A stretch of 13,262 bases of DNA, from assembly GCA_022013205.1 (NCBI GenBank), contig JAKLQT010000224.1:1-13262 (forward strand), written 5' to 3'. Origin of the DNA: Candidatus Omnitrophota bacterium. GTDB taxonomy: Bacteria; Omnitrophota; Gorgyraeia; B26-G9. Positions 1-6,937 of the stretch are shown here, one piece after another (the first letter of the stretch is position 1; every line of letters begins with the position of its first letter). The notes beneath the pieces were generated by a model that was given only the letters and a program-made list of their open reading frames with translations, did not search any database and had not been told where the DNA came from. The position numbers were made by a program, and so were the translations under genes.

Positions 1-1525
1 TAAAAATTCCCAGCAATTCCTTAACCTGTTCACTCGTATATTTTGCTTCATGTGAAATAACTTCTATTTGATCATTACTCATTGCTTCAAACTCAGAAAC
101 TTTTTGCTCTAAAATATTAAAGTCAATTTTCGAAAAATCAACCTGATCAAAAAAAGGACACCCACTTACAAACTCCTCAATTCCGGTTCTTAAAATACTT
201 ATTATATTCCCATAGGATGTTGACCCTGGATTGTGGTCATAAGAGAGGTAATATGTTTTGTCTTCAAAAACCAATGGATAAGTATTCCAATTACCTCTGC
301 GGGTATTAGTAGAAAAGAGATAATGCTCATTATCTCTTAGAAAGGCATATAAAACGATTAAGCTTTCCAATCTATCAGCCGACATTTTCTTTACTTCTTC
401 TTCATCATAAGAAGCCGCTATTCTTGTTAATCCGACTAAAGGGCCATAGTTATTTTCATATTTAAAACTGCTTTTATCAAATCCTTTTAGATAGGCTGCC
501 CTGCATTCAACAATAGGAGCTTTATCTCCAAGTAAATTATATACAAACTGCTCATATTGATAACGCTCGTAAAATGGATCGCCAAAAGCAAGAAAATACT
601 TGCCATCCTGATCTTTTACCACGTCCAGGCCCATTACTTCTCTATCTAAATCTAATTTTTTAAATTCCTTTGACTCTTTAACTAAGGCGTATTCATAAGA
701 AAAAAGTTTATCTATAAATTCAGTATAAACCTTATCTACATCCTTCTCTCCATTAACACAGATAATATTATCATGCTGCAGTAAACGTTCTATTATATCC
801 GGCCTGATAGTATTACGGAAATTAGCTAACCTTTTATTTATAGCTTCCACATTCAAATCATCATCTCTAAATTTTTTTGTTCCTCGCTGCACTATTCTTT
901 TCCTGGCCGTCGCATCACTCACATATAGATATACTGGAACCAAATCTATACCTTTTTCCTTTGCCCAAGACAATATAAAATCAAGCTCTTCCGGTGCCCG
1001 GGGAAATCCGTCAAAAATAAAGCCTTTCTCTAAATCCAAACTTTCTAGTTTTTCTTTTACCATTTCAATAATCATATCCGTTGGAGCCAAATTTCCTTTT
1101 TGCACATCCAAAAATCTTCTGCCTATTTTTCCGCCTTTTCTTATATGCCCGCGAATCATATCACCCGTACTAATAATTGGGATGTCAAATTGCTCACTAT
1201 AACGCTCCGCTAAAACCCCCTTACCTGAGCCTGAATTACCCAATATTAAAATATGACGAGGAAATAAGCGTTTAATATCATCCGAAATATTTCTAATATT
1301 AAACTTTTTGCTATTACTTAAAAAATCCTTAAAATCAAGCTGTAAATTATTTGAATTAAGATAAACTCTAGGAGCAAGAGTGGAACGCTTTGATGAGAAA
1401 TCTGACTTTGCAATGGAATCAATTTTGGCTAAGCTGATATCCGCGGCCAGGAATAATTGAATAAGTATTACCGCTATACATTTAAAACAAACTTGTGTTT
1501 TTTTCTTACATCTAAAATTTATCAT
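1..1525 (-). CDS. Exported adenylate-kinase-like protein with extra C-terminal domain (3' end outside window)
   Basis: The frame is open for 508 codons from the ATG at 1525 to the window edge, with no stop seen. AAGGTAGG lies 5 nt before the ATG. Residues 1-33 look like a Sec signal peptide: basic RCKKK, a hydrophobic core at about 16-28, and a possible cleavage after SLA33. Residues about 90-274 are a complete short-LID adenylate kinase domain. It has P-loop GNSGSGKG (96-103), the AMP-site motif ISTGDMIR, DGFPR (172-176), arginines after the LID and an RDDD segment (220-223). Adenylate kinases interconvert AMP, ADP and ATP and are normally cytoplasmic, so an export signal is odd. From about 290 on lies a second domain with GKYFLAFGD, YEQFVYNLLGD, RDNEHYLFSTN (397-407) and YLSYDHNPG (about 426-434). 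The order of these blocks recalls HipA/PI4-kinase-like folds, but the usual ATP-binding lysine is not obvious, so that is only inference. The kinase domain call is firm; export and the C-terminal assignment are tentative. Confidence 0.85.
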   Translation of the reverse strand, partial: MINFRCKKKTQVCFKCIAVILIQLFLAADISLAKIDSIAKSDFSSKRSTLAPRVYLNSNNLQLDFKDFLSNSKKFNIRNISDDIKRLFPRHILILGNSGSGKGVLAERYSEQFDIPIISTGDMIRGHIRKGGKIGRRFLDVQKGNLAPTDMIIEMVKEKLESLDLEKGFIFDGFPRAPEELDFILSWAKEKGIDLVPVYLYVSDATARKRIVQRGTKKFRDDDLNVEAINKRLANFRNTIRPDIIERLLQHDNIICVNGEKDVDKVYTEFIDKLFSYEYALVKESKEFKKLDLDREVMGLDVVKDQDGKYFLAFGDPFYERYQYEQFVYNLLGDKAPIVECRAAYLKGFDKSSFKYENNYGPLVGLTRIAASYDEEEVKKMSADRLESLIVLYAFLRDNEHYLFSTNTRRGNWNTYPLVFEDKTYYLSYDHNPGSTSYGNIISILRTGIEEFVSGCPFFDQVDFSKIDFNILEQKVSEFEAMSNDQIEVISHEAKYTSEQVKELLGIF

Positions 1526-1571
1526 AAAAACCTACCTTAAAGCCGCGAACAAATTGTCACACATTCACCTT

Positions 1572-1598
1572 GATATTTCATGTTATTCATGAAATATC
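1572..1598. repeat. Perfect 11 bp inverted repeat in the leader of the kinase gene
   Basis: GATATTTCATG (1572-1582), a 5 nt spacer, and its exact complement CATGAAATATC (1588-1598). It lies 46 nt upstream of the ATG at 1525 and downstream of the predicted promoter, so it would be in the 5' leader. No T-run follows on either strand, which argues against an intrinsic terminator. An operator or an mRNA hairpin is possible. Confidence 0.6.
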
Positions 1599-1686
1599 CG
1601 GCTAAAAATCATTTAAATTCTGTTCATAACTATCATAAATCATTATTGATATTAGTTATTAGTCTTGAAGAATATCAAAGCGAGAA

Positions 1687-1715
1687 AGTATACCATAAAA
1701 AAAATATTCCCGCAA
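1687..1715 (-). promoter_or_regulatory. Sigma70-like promoter for the adenylate-kinase-like gene
   Basis: Reading the minus strand, TTGCGG (1715-1710), a 17 nt spacer rich in T, and TATACT (1692-1687). Both boxes are close to consensus and the spacing is ideal. Transcription would start near 1680 and give a leader of about 155 nt that contains the inverted repeat at 1572-1598. The surrounding gap 1526-1883 otherwise shows no convincing gene. Confidence 0.6.
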
Positions 1716-1883
1716 ATTTTCCTCGGGCTCATATCTTCTATTTTTACAATGTGTTACGAATTATTTTTATGGCCGAGTCCCTTAGTCAGGTCAAATAGCA
1801 ATTTTTAGTTCTCTTGTGTTTAGGTTAAAAAGATGGATGGTACTTTTTTGGCTCTTTCTTGTTTAGTGTGGATTTCAAATAAA

Positions 1884-2135
1884 GATTGTGGGTGAATTTT
1901 TAAGCGCACTCACAAATTTAGGCAAATATTCGTTATGTTGTTGGGCACCCTTTTGGGCGCGAAGACTGTCTGAGCCCCGCCGCATTCTGGCGGGGAGAGT
2001 TTCTGAAGCGCCAAAAACACAACGCAGATTTGCCGGTACCGCTGCTTTTTAGCGGGCCTGTCCAGCTGTTTTTTAGCGGGGAAAATTTGTGCCAAAGCGT
2101 AAAATTTACCCATCATCTTGCCACGACTTCACTTA
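1884..2135. repeat. Structured dispersed repeat, copy A
   Basis: First of three related foldable elements (with 4013-4260 and 9698-9916), all in the same orientation. The outer arms pair imperfectly: GGTGAATTTTTAAGCG on the left with CGTAAAATTTACC on the right. Inside, GGCAAAT pairs with ATTTGCC, and CGTTATGTTGTTGG with CCAAAAACACAACG. The apex is a perfect 7 bp hairpin, CCCCGCC (1975-1981) with GGCGGGG (1989-1995), set between GTCTGAG and a GAGAGTT segment. A second side hairpin, CCGCT..AGCGG, sits in the right arm and appears partly duplicated here. The 3' edge is the shared ACTTCACTTA. It begins 126 bp beyond the recJ stop. The frames open across it on both strands are not genes. Confidence 0.8.
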
Positions 2136-2260
2136 TGCAATATGTTCCACCTTTAATGCGAAAGAACCACTTTTTTAATGCGTGTAAATTCCTGAAATTT
2201 TTCAAATTTCACAAGGTATACCTGCCCCCTGCATGAGTATCAGGAAAGTGAAAAAAGAAT

Positions 2261-3946
2261 TCAGGAAAATTGCAGGTCCTTGAGTTTTAACTGGATGGTA
2301 TTAATACCCTGCCAGTCGTTTATGGAGGGAGAGTATAAAACGGAAAATTCGCTGTTTATATCCGAAATATCAATATCATTAAACTTACTGCCCAATGCCT
2401 CACAAGTCACCTTGCCGTCCGTAAGCCAGATCTTAAACCCATTGCCCCTTAATGTCCTTGGCCTGTCTTTTGCCCTTAAATCACGCGAGGCAAAGACAGG
2501 GCGCGGATTGCCCATACCAAAAGGAGCGCAAAGCTCAAGTTCATCAATCAGCTTTTGAGATATAACGCTCAGAGAAACTTCCATATCCACGTCAATAACC
2601 GGAACAAGCTCATCAGAAGGCAAAGCCTTATGCGCCATTTCGTTAAAGAACTCTTTAAAATCAAGCAGGTTGTTTTTTAAAATACTTATTCCGGCAGCTT
2701 TTTCATGCCCGCCGAATTCCTCCAATAAATGGCCGCATTTCGCAAGAGTGTCAAACAGATGGAAGTTCCTGATTGAACGCCCCGACCCTTTTCCCAGCTT
2801 ATCCTTAGTGGAAATCAATATTGTCGGGCGGTAATATTTTTCCGCGATACGCGAAGCCACAATACCTATAACTCCGGGATGCCACTCATCGTTATGTAAA
2901 ACTACAGAGCGGTGATGTTTGAAATTTATTTCACTTTGCATCATCGCGATAGCCTGCTTTAAGGTCTTAGATTCCTCTTTTTGCCGCTGCCTGTTATAAT
3001 TATCCAGGTCTTTAGCAAGCCCTAAAGCATGTTCATAGTCAACACTTAGCAAAAGTTCAAGCGCCTTATAGGCTGAGTGCATACGTCCGCTCGCGTTAAT
3101 GCGCGGCCCAAGTATAAATCCAACATGCCGCGTTGAAATTTTCTTTTTTTGTATGCCGGTGATCTCCATCAATGCTTTTAATCCGGCCTTGCTTGTATCA
3201 CTCAGCACCTGGAGCCCCTGTTTAACCAGAATCCTGTTTTCACCTGTTAAAGGCGCGACATCACAGATCGTTCCCAGGGCCACAAGATCAAGATGATTGC
3301 TTATATCCATCACCCCAAATGTGAGCGCCTGAGCAAATTTATAGGCAATGCCCACACCGGCAAGATCCTTATAAGGATATGCGCACCCTTTTTGCATCGG
3401 GTTAATCACCGCGCAGGCCGGCGGAATTTTTCCTTCAAGGATACGATGATGATCGGTTATGATTATGTCTATGCCGACAGAATTAAGATACTTTACTTCT
3501 TCATGAGAGCTTATCCCGCAATCCACGCTTATTATAAGCGTTGCTTTTTGTTTTTTTAAACTCACGCAAGCCTGTTTATTCAGGCTATAGCCCTCTTCAA
3601 CTCTGTGCGGTATATAGTATGAAACATCCGCCCCAAGGCCCGCTAAAACAAAATAAAGCAAGGCAACGCTGCTCAGGCCGTCAACGTCATAATCTCCGTA
3701 AATGAAAATTTTTTCTCTCTTAGCAATCGCCTCTTGCGTACGCCTAAGCGCTTTTCTCATGCCTTTAAACAAAAAAGGGTCAAAGCATTTGCTGATATCA
3801 TCATAAAGATAACTGCGCGCCTGCTCATTTGTCTGAATCCCGCGATTCAAAAGGATTTGCGCGAGTATCGGAGAAATGCCCAGGCCTTTGGCAAGTGACC
3901 GCTGTTTTTCTACGTCAATTTTTTTTATATTCCATATTTTTTGCAT
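2261..3946 (-). CDS. recJ: Single-stranded-DNA-specific 5'-3' exonuclease RecJ
   Basis: 561 residues, close to the usual length of bacterial RecJ. This enzyme degrades single-stranded DNA 5' to 3' in recombinational repair (RecF pathway) and mismatch repair. The DHH-phosphoesterase motifs appear in order: GDYDVDG (84-90; D85, D87, D89), SVDCG (140-144), TDHH (164-167) and LDLVALGTICDVAP (219-232), all metal-ligand regions. The DHHA1 part follows with GSGRSIRNFHLFD and EFGGHEKAAG, the GGH motif binding DNA and metal. The C-terminal about 100 residues fit the OB-fold of RecJ. Start at the ATG at 3946, with AAGGA about 6 nt upstream. Poor promoter-like boxes lie inside repeat copy B, so the element may influence transcription. 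The gene stands alone between two copies of the structured repeat. Confidence 0.95.
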   Translation of the reverse strand: MQKIWNIKKIDVEKQRSLAKGLGISPILAQILLNRGIQTNEQARSYLYDDISKCFDPFLFKGMRKALRRTQEAIAKREKIFIYGDYDVDGLSSVALLYFVLAGLGADVSYYIPHRVEEGYSLNKQACVSLKKQKATLIISVDCGISSHEEVKYLNSVGIDIIITDHHRILEGKIPPACAVINPMQKGCAYPYKDLAGVGIAYKFAQALTFGVMDISNHLDLVALGTICDVAPLTGENRILVKQGLQVLSDTSKAGLKALMEITGIQKKKISTRHVGFILGPRINASGRMHSAYKALELLLSVDYEHALGLAKDLDNYNRQRQKEESKTLKQAIAMMQSEINFKHHRSVVLHNDEWHPGVIGIVASRIAEKYYRPTILISTKDKLGKGSGRSIRNFHLFDTLAKCGHLLEEFGGHEKAAGISILKNNLLDFKEFFNEMAHKALPSDELVPVIDVDMEVSLSVISQKLIDELELCAPFGMGNPRPVFASRDLRAKDRPRTLRGNGFKIWLTDGKVTCEALGSKFNDIDISDINSEFSVLYSPSINDWQGINTIQLKLKDLQFS

Positions 3947-4012
3947 TGATATTCCTTATGATTGTCTTTAGCTGTTTAAAACACTACACAATATACTAGG
4001 TTCTTTCTTAAT

Positions 4013-4260
4013 TAAGTTGAAATTAGGGAGAGATGATGGAAAAATTTTTAAGCGAATTCACAAATCTAGGCAAAGACACGTTATGTTTTTGGGTACCCTT
4101 TTGGGCGCGAGGACTGTCTGAGCCCTTGACATCTTTGATGTCAAGGGCGAGTTCCACAGCGCCAAAAACATGGCGTGCATTTGCCGGTCCCGCCGTTCTT
4201 AGACGGGAAGATTGGTGTTGAGCGTAAAATTTATTCATCATCTTGTCATCACTTCACTTA
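4013..4260. repeat. Structured dispersed repeat, copy B
   Basis: Same family and orientation as 1884-2135. The terminal arms pair well: AGATGATGGAAAAATTTTTA (from 4031) with TAAAATTTATTCATCATCTT on the right. Further in, CGTTATGTTTTTGG pairs with CCAAAAACATGGCG. The apical hairpin is a perfect 11 bp stem, CCCTTGACATC (4123-4133) with GATGTCAAGGG (4137-4147) around TTT. Its sequence differs completely from the GC-rich apex of copies A and C although its position is the same, which is covariation-like support for the fold. The side hairpin CCCG..CGGG and the terminal ACTTCACTTA are kept. It lies 74 bp past the stop of the methyltransferase gene and just upstream of recJ. Confidence 0.82.
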
Positions 4261-4333
4261 CACAATTTTTATCAACTTATTTACGAATGCCCCATATACT
4301 ACTTCCCCCATTCACTCACCGATTACCAGCAGG

Positions 4334-4984
4334 TTATTTTTTATCCTGTTTTTTTACAAACTCTTTTCTATGCTGGATAGTTACAAGCAGTACTATGGCC
4401 TGTCCCGCGATAAGCAGCCCTGCCTTAAGCAAGTCACCCCTGCCCCATGTATTCTCTTTAAAATAAGCCGCGAAATAGATCAGACAAAGCAAAATACCTG
4501 TTACCACTATCCTGATCAGCTCACCGTTATAATGCGCCTGCTTCAAGCTGTAGCGCTCCGGCTGTTTCCGGATATAAGGAAAAATACGGGGAATAAAGGC
4601 CGGAACTCTCTTTTTGTAATTTATATACTCCTCTTTGAACAACTCTGTGAGCACGGCTTCTTCTTTTTTCATGGTTCCTAAATAAAAGAAGAAAAATAAA
4701 ACAATATATATCAGGATGAGCATTACATCCCGGACAAACAGGCAGAAACCAAGGCCCATAAGAAAATTTCCCACATACAGCGGATTGCGCACAAAAGAGT
4801 AAGGCCCTGAAGTAGTTAGTACCCTTATCTTTTTTATATATCCGGCTGCCCAGCAGCGCGTTAATAATCCGGCCAAAACAAACCATATACCCGGTATAAA
4901 CTCAAGGCCCTGTTTATAAGCGGACACGATATATACAATAGCAAACGGATATACTGCCCACAATCGTAATTTTTTAAACCTCAT
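4334..4984 (-). CDS. Isoprenylcysteine carboxyl methyltransferase-like integral membrane methyltransferase
   Basis: 216 residues from the ATG at 4984; a GTG codon one triplet upstream is also in frame. AGGAAG is 7 nt before the ATG and only 4 nt before the GTG, so ATG is preferred. The ICMT/PEMT-type signature is clear: TSGPYSFVRNPLYVGN, then EEAVLTELFKEEYINYKKRVPAFIPR, which bind S-adenosylmethionine and the substrate in the family. Several hydrophobic segments (N-terminal, around the RNPLY motif, FCLFVRDVMLILIYIVLFFFF and two near the C-terminus) predict an inner-membrane protein. Bacterial members methylate varied small or lipid substrates, and the substrate here cannot be deduced. The start lies 14 nt after the stop of the outer-membrane-protein gene, so the two are probably co-transcribed. 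The second half (TM helices after residue 165) is less conserved. Confidence 0.85.
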   Translation of the reverse strand: MRFKKLRLWAVYPFAIVYIVSAYKQGLEFIPGIWFVLAGLLTRCWAAGYIKKIRVLTTSGPYSFVRNPLYVGNFLMGLGFCLFVRDVMLILIYIVLFFFFYLGTMKKEEAVLTELFKEEYINYKKRVPAFIPRIFPYIRKQPERYSLKQAHYNGELIRIVVTGILLCLIYFAAYFKENTWGRGDLLKAGLLIAGQAIVLLVTIQHRKEFVKKQDKK

Positions 4985-4998
4985 CACATCACTTCCTA

Positions 4999-5682
4999 CT
5001 AAAACTTATAACAAATTCCCGTGTTAATTGCCCATTCATCAATCACCCTGATCTCCGCGCTTATACTTGCTTTCTTCATAAAGCGATAGTTGCCGCCGAT
5101 CATCAAACCCCAGGAGTCTTCCGCCTTTAAACGGCGCCTGAAGCCATCAACCTTGTATTTGAGCTGTGCCGCGCTGTACTGCGGGCCAAAATACAAAGCT
5201 GTTTTTTTCCATTCTTTTATAAACAGCCAGGTGCCCTGCCACTCATCCCAGATAACACGATGTATTTCATCATTAATTGTATCTTTAAAAGGATGGCAGC
5301 TTATATGCTGAAATCCAACTATTGATTTTAAGGCGCGTTGTTCATCCTGATACACAAGATAGCGCAATCCATAACCTCCCGCGAAACCGCTTGAAAAATC
5401 AAGATCCGTACCGTCATTACGCTTAAAACTAATACTGCCCATGCCGATCTTTCCGTCCAGAAAAAACCGTTCCGTTAAAGCATAACTTGCTTTAAGAAAA
5501 TACTGCTTTGTCGTCCCCTTGCCTTCGGCTTTATTGAAGCCGCGCGAAAAGATATTGTTGAATTGAAAACCCCAGATTGTTTTACTCGAAGCAGGCAGAA
5601 AATTGCCCTCAGATGGAATAGCCATTGCATTTATAGAGGATAACGAAAGAATCAATAGCGTGATGACAATAATCCGTCCCAT
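4999..5682 (-). CDS. Small outer-membrane beta-barrel protein
   Basis: 227 residues with a signal peptide (GRIIVITLLILSLSSINAMA, cleavage likely near residue 21). The mature part consists of alternating aromatic and small or polar stretches typical of transmembrane beta-strands: TIWGFQFNNIF, TKQYFLKASYALT, RFFLDGKIGMGSISF, GGYGLRYLVY, KTALYFGPQYSAAQLKY, DSWGLMIGGNYRF and ISAEIRVIDEW. It ends in ICYKF, a terminal phenylalanine like the BAM recognition signal. Length and strand number suggest a barrel of about 8-10 strands. I cannot assign an enzymatic or transport function; short barrels of this kind include lipid A modifying enzymes and passive OmpA/OmpW-like proteins. AAGGA is about 9 nt before the ATG at 5682. 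A structured element occupies the leader, and the ICMT-like gene follows after 14 nt. Confidence 0.75.
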   Translation of the reverse strand: MGRIIVITLLILSLSSINAMAIPSEGNFLPASSKTIWGFQFNNIFSRGFNKAEGKGTTKQYFLKASYALTERFFLDGKIGMGSISFKRNDGTDLDFSSGFAGGYGLRYLVYQDEQRALKSIVGFQHISCHPFKDTINDEIHRVIWDEWQGTWLFIKEWKKTALYFGPQYSAAQLKYKVDGFRRRLKAEDSWGLMIGGNYRFMKKASISAEIRVIDEWAINTGICYKF

Positions 5683-5695
5683 GGAATACAGTCCT

Positions 5696-5888
5696 TATGG
5701 CGGCACTGTTGCAAAACACGCATCTGTGGCGTTATTCGCTTACTCACTTGTGCGGCGTACGACAGGTACGCCTCCCCCGTGGAAATCAAAGATTTCCTGG
5801 GGCTGGATCCTTGGAATTTCTCTGAAATTCCTAAGGGCGCGTTCGTTCACGAATGCCTTACATCTGCACATTTTGTAACAGCGCCATA
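5696..5888. repeat. Complex palindromic element D (leader of the outer-membrane-protein gene)
   Basis: The two ends pair: TATGGCG (5696-5702) with CGCCATA (5882-5888), and CTGTTGCAAAA (5706-5716) with TTTTGTAACAG (5871-5881), with one mismatch. Between them lie three adjacent hairpins. GGCGTAC (5754-5760) pairs with GTACGCC (5766-5772). GGAAATC (5781-5787) pairs with GATTTCC (5791-5797), extended by flanking C and G runs. GGAATTTC (5813-5820) pairs with GAAATTCC (5824-5831). The element begins 14 bp from the start codon at 5682 and lies wholly downstream of the predicted promoter, so it would be transcribed as most of the 5' leader. Its sequence is unrelated to copies A-C. It could be a mobile palindromic repeat or a regulatory RNA. 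Confidence 0.7.
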
Positions 5889-5937
5889 GTTCATAAATTT
5901 AAATAGATAAGCGCATAAAAAAAAGCTTTATAAATTT

Positions 5938-5966
5938 ATCTTATACGCGAATCCGCGAGTTGTCAA
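5938..5966 (-). promoter_or_regulatory. Sigma70-like promoter of the outer-membrane-protein/methyltransferase pair
   Basis: On the minus strand a perfect TTGACA (5966-5961), 17 nt spacer and TAAGAT (5943-5938); an overlapping TATAAG would give a 15 nt spacer. The spacer contains CGCG-GATT-CGCG, a small inverted repeat that could be an operator. Expected start of transcription is near 5931, leaving a leader of about 250 nt that includes element D. Confidence 0.6.
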
Positions 5967-6009
5967 TTTCACGTACGCACAACGCGCATCTATCCAACTA
6001 TTTCTTCAA

Positions 6010-6172
6010 AAAGAAAGCCGCCAGACTGGTGGTGGAAAATTATTTTGGCGGATTTAAAGATTAATTTTGCCATGGACGAGCAAAATTAATCTTTCCCTCG
6101 GAGACTGGCAGGACTGCCAGGCGAGAATGAGCCAAAGTAATTTTTCAGCGCCAGTGTGCAAACCTTCTTTCG
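6010..6172. repeat. Complex palindromic element E
   Basis: Outer arms pair around ACTGG (6025-6029) with CCAGT (6151-6155), continuing through GGAAAATTATTTTGGC against GCCAAAGTAATTTTTC. Inside are two perfect hairpins: a 15 bp stem AAAGATTAATTTTGC (6056-6070) with its complement at 6080-6094, and CTGGCAG (6105-6111) with CTGCCAG (6114-6120) around a 2 nt loop. It has the same architecture as the other elements, a long imperfect stem carrying internal hairpins, but its sequence is unrelated. It lies about 140 bp beyond the stop of the small membrane protein and upstream of the promoter at 5938-5966. The remaining bases 6173-6311 show nothing convincing. Confidence 0.7.
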
Positions 6173-6311
6173 CCTATTTGATTATTATATTTTTTTTATG
6201 TCTATACACTGGATTTTCACGTAATAACTCTTTTCTTACCACTAACGTTTACGCTATTACTTTAAAAAATAGCCGAACACTAGTGAGCCTATAATAAATG
6301 AACGCGAAAAT

Positions 6312-6617
6312 TCAATCCTGCGGCTCCTCATTTTCAACTACCTGCGCCTCAACATCAATAACATCGCCTTCTTGAAACTCAGGGCCTTTTCGATACGTAG
6401 GGCCTTTGGTTTTTTTTGTTTTCGCGAAATTCGTGAATATTATATTTTTTCCGATTGTCAGCGCCCCGGTAAACAGGAACAGCAGGATTGCCCCTAAAAG
6501 GATCCAATAAAAAAATCTAAAGAAAAGCAGCCCAAAGAAGAAATTAAAAAACAGCAATACCCCGATCAAATAAACTGCCTTGCCTATAATTCTTAAAAAA
6601 TTAAAACTTTGGCTCAT
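6312..6617 (-). CDS. Small membrane protein of unknown function
   Basis: 101 residues from the ATG at 6617; an in-frame GTG directly precedes it, but AAGGTG is better spaced (9 nt) for the ATG. Two closely spaced hydrophobic helices occupy roughly residues 8-30 (IIGKAVYLIGVLLFFNFFFGLLFF) and 33-52 (FYWILLGAILLFLFTGALTI). A basic stretch (AKTKKTKGPTYRKG) and an acidic tail (GDVIDVEAQVVENEEPQD) follow, suggesting a hairpin membrane anchor with a cytoplasmic tail. I do not recognise the family. Codon pattern, start context and composition look like a real gene. Its neighbours are unrelated intergenic elements, so context gives no function. Confidence 0.7.
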   Translation of the reverse strand: MSQSFNFLRIIGKAVYLIGVLLFFNFFFGLLFFRFFYWILLGAILLFLFTGALTIGKNIIFTNFAKTKKTKGPTYRKGPEFQEGDVIDVEAQVVENEEPQD

Positions 6618-6907
6618 CACTCAAAACACCTTTTTGGTTTTAAAACCTCTAAAATATTCACCACCGAGGACACAGAGTTCACATCTGCCTGCCGGCAAGG
6701 CAGGGAGAAAAACTAAAGCATAAATCGTTCTATTGCGATAATTCATTGACCTTCACTCTATGTCCCCTCACATTATTAATCTTTTTATCCCTTCGTTTAG
6801 CCTCGTATTGTCAAGAATCAACCATAGAGAATTGTGTCTTACTCTGCAGTCTCTGTAGATTTTTATTCTCACACAAAACCGCAAAGATCACAAAACTTTT
6901 TATTTTT
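6618..6907. other. Gap with degenerate CACAGAG/CACAAA-type short repeats
   Basis: No gene is supported here. Near 6661-6682 lies a short run of the form CACCGAG-GACACAGAG-TTCACA, followed by a small palindrome, CTGCCTGCCGGCAAGGCAG (6687-6705). Near 6868-6897 is a CACAAAACCGCAAAGATCAC run with about 9 bp spacing. Comparable motifs occur inverted at 7367-7394 and again at 12822-12920. Confidence 0.5.
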
Positions 6908-6934
6908 ACCACGAATGATACGAATTATACGAAT
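6908..6934. repeat. Left 27 bp inverted repeat flanking the GxxExxY gene
   Basis: Begins ACCACGAAT and contains three ACGAAT units spaced by 9 bp. It matches the reverse complement of 7319-7345 at 24 of 27 positions. It ends 3 bp before the stop codon of the GxxExxY gene. Confidence 0.85.
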
Positions 6935-6937
6935 AAA

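Noticed and set aside
1580..1798. 72-residue plus-strand frame in the gap left of repeat A.
   Set aside because: No ribosome-binding site, unlike-coding composition, and it overlaps the promoter and inverted repeat serving the minus-strand kinase gene.
1884..2135. Structured repeats A-C as integron attC sites.
   Set aside because: No RYYYAAC/GTTRRRY pair at the bases of the folds, elements are longer than typical attC, and the genes between copies are large housekeeping genes such as recJ, not cassettes.
2194..2210. GAAATTT-TTC-AAATTTC as a recJ terminator.
   Set aside because: The stem is only 7 bp and AT-rich and is not followed by a T-run on the minus strand.
1910..2236. Overlapping 68-residue frames on both strands.
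   Set aside because: They lie inside the palindromic repeat A, where open frames on both strands follow from the symmetry and not from coding.
4175..4681. 168-residue plus-strand frame.
   Set aside because: It is antisense to the ICMT-like gene and the repeat B end; it lacks any recognisable domain, whereas the opposite strand has clear family motifs.
5603..5878. 91-residue plus-strand frame.
   Set aside because: It spans the antisense of the barrel-protein signal peptide and all of palindrome D; no coding signature.
6067..6294. 75-residue plus-strand frame.
   Set aside because: It begins in the loop of palindrome E, has no ribosome-binding site and shows no family resemblance.
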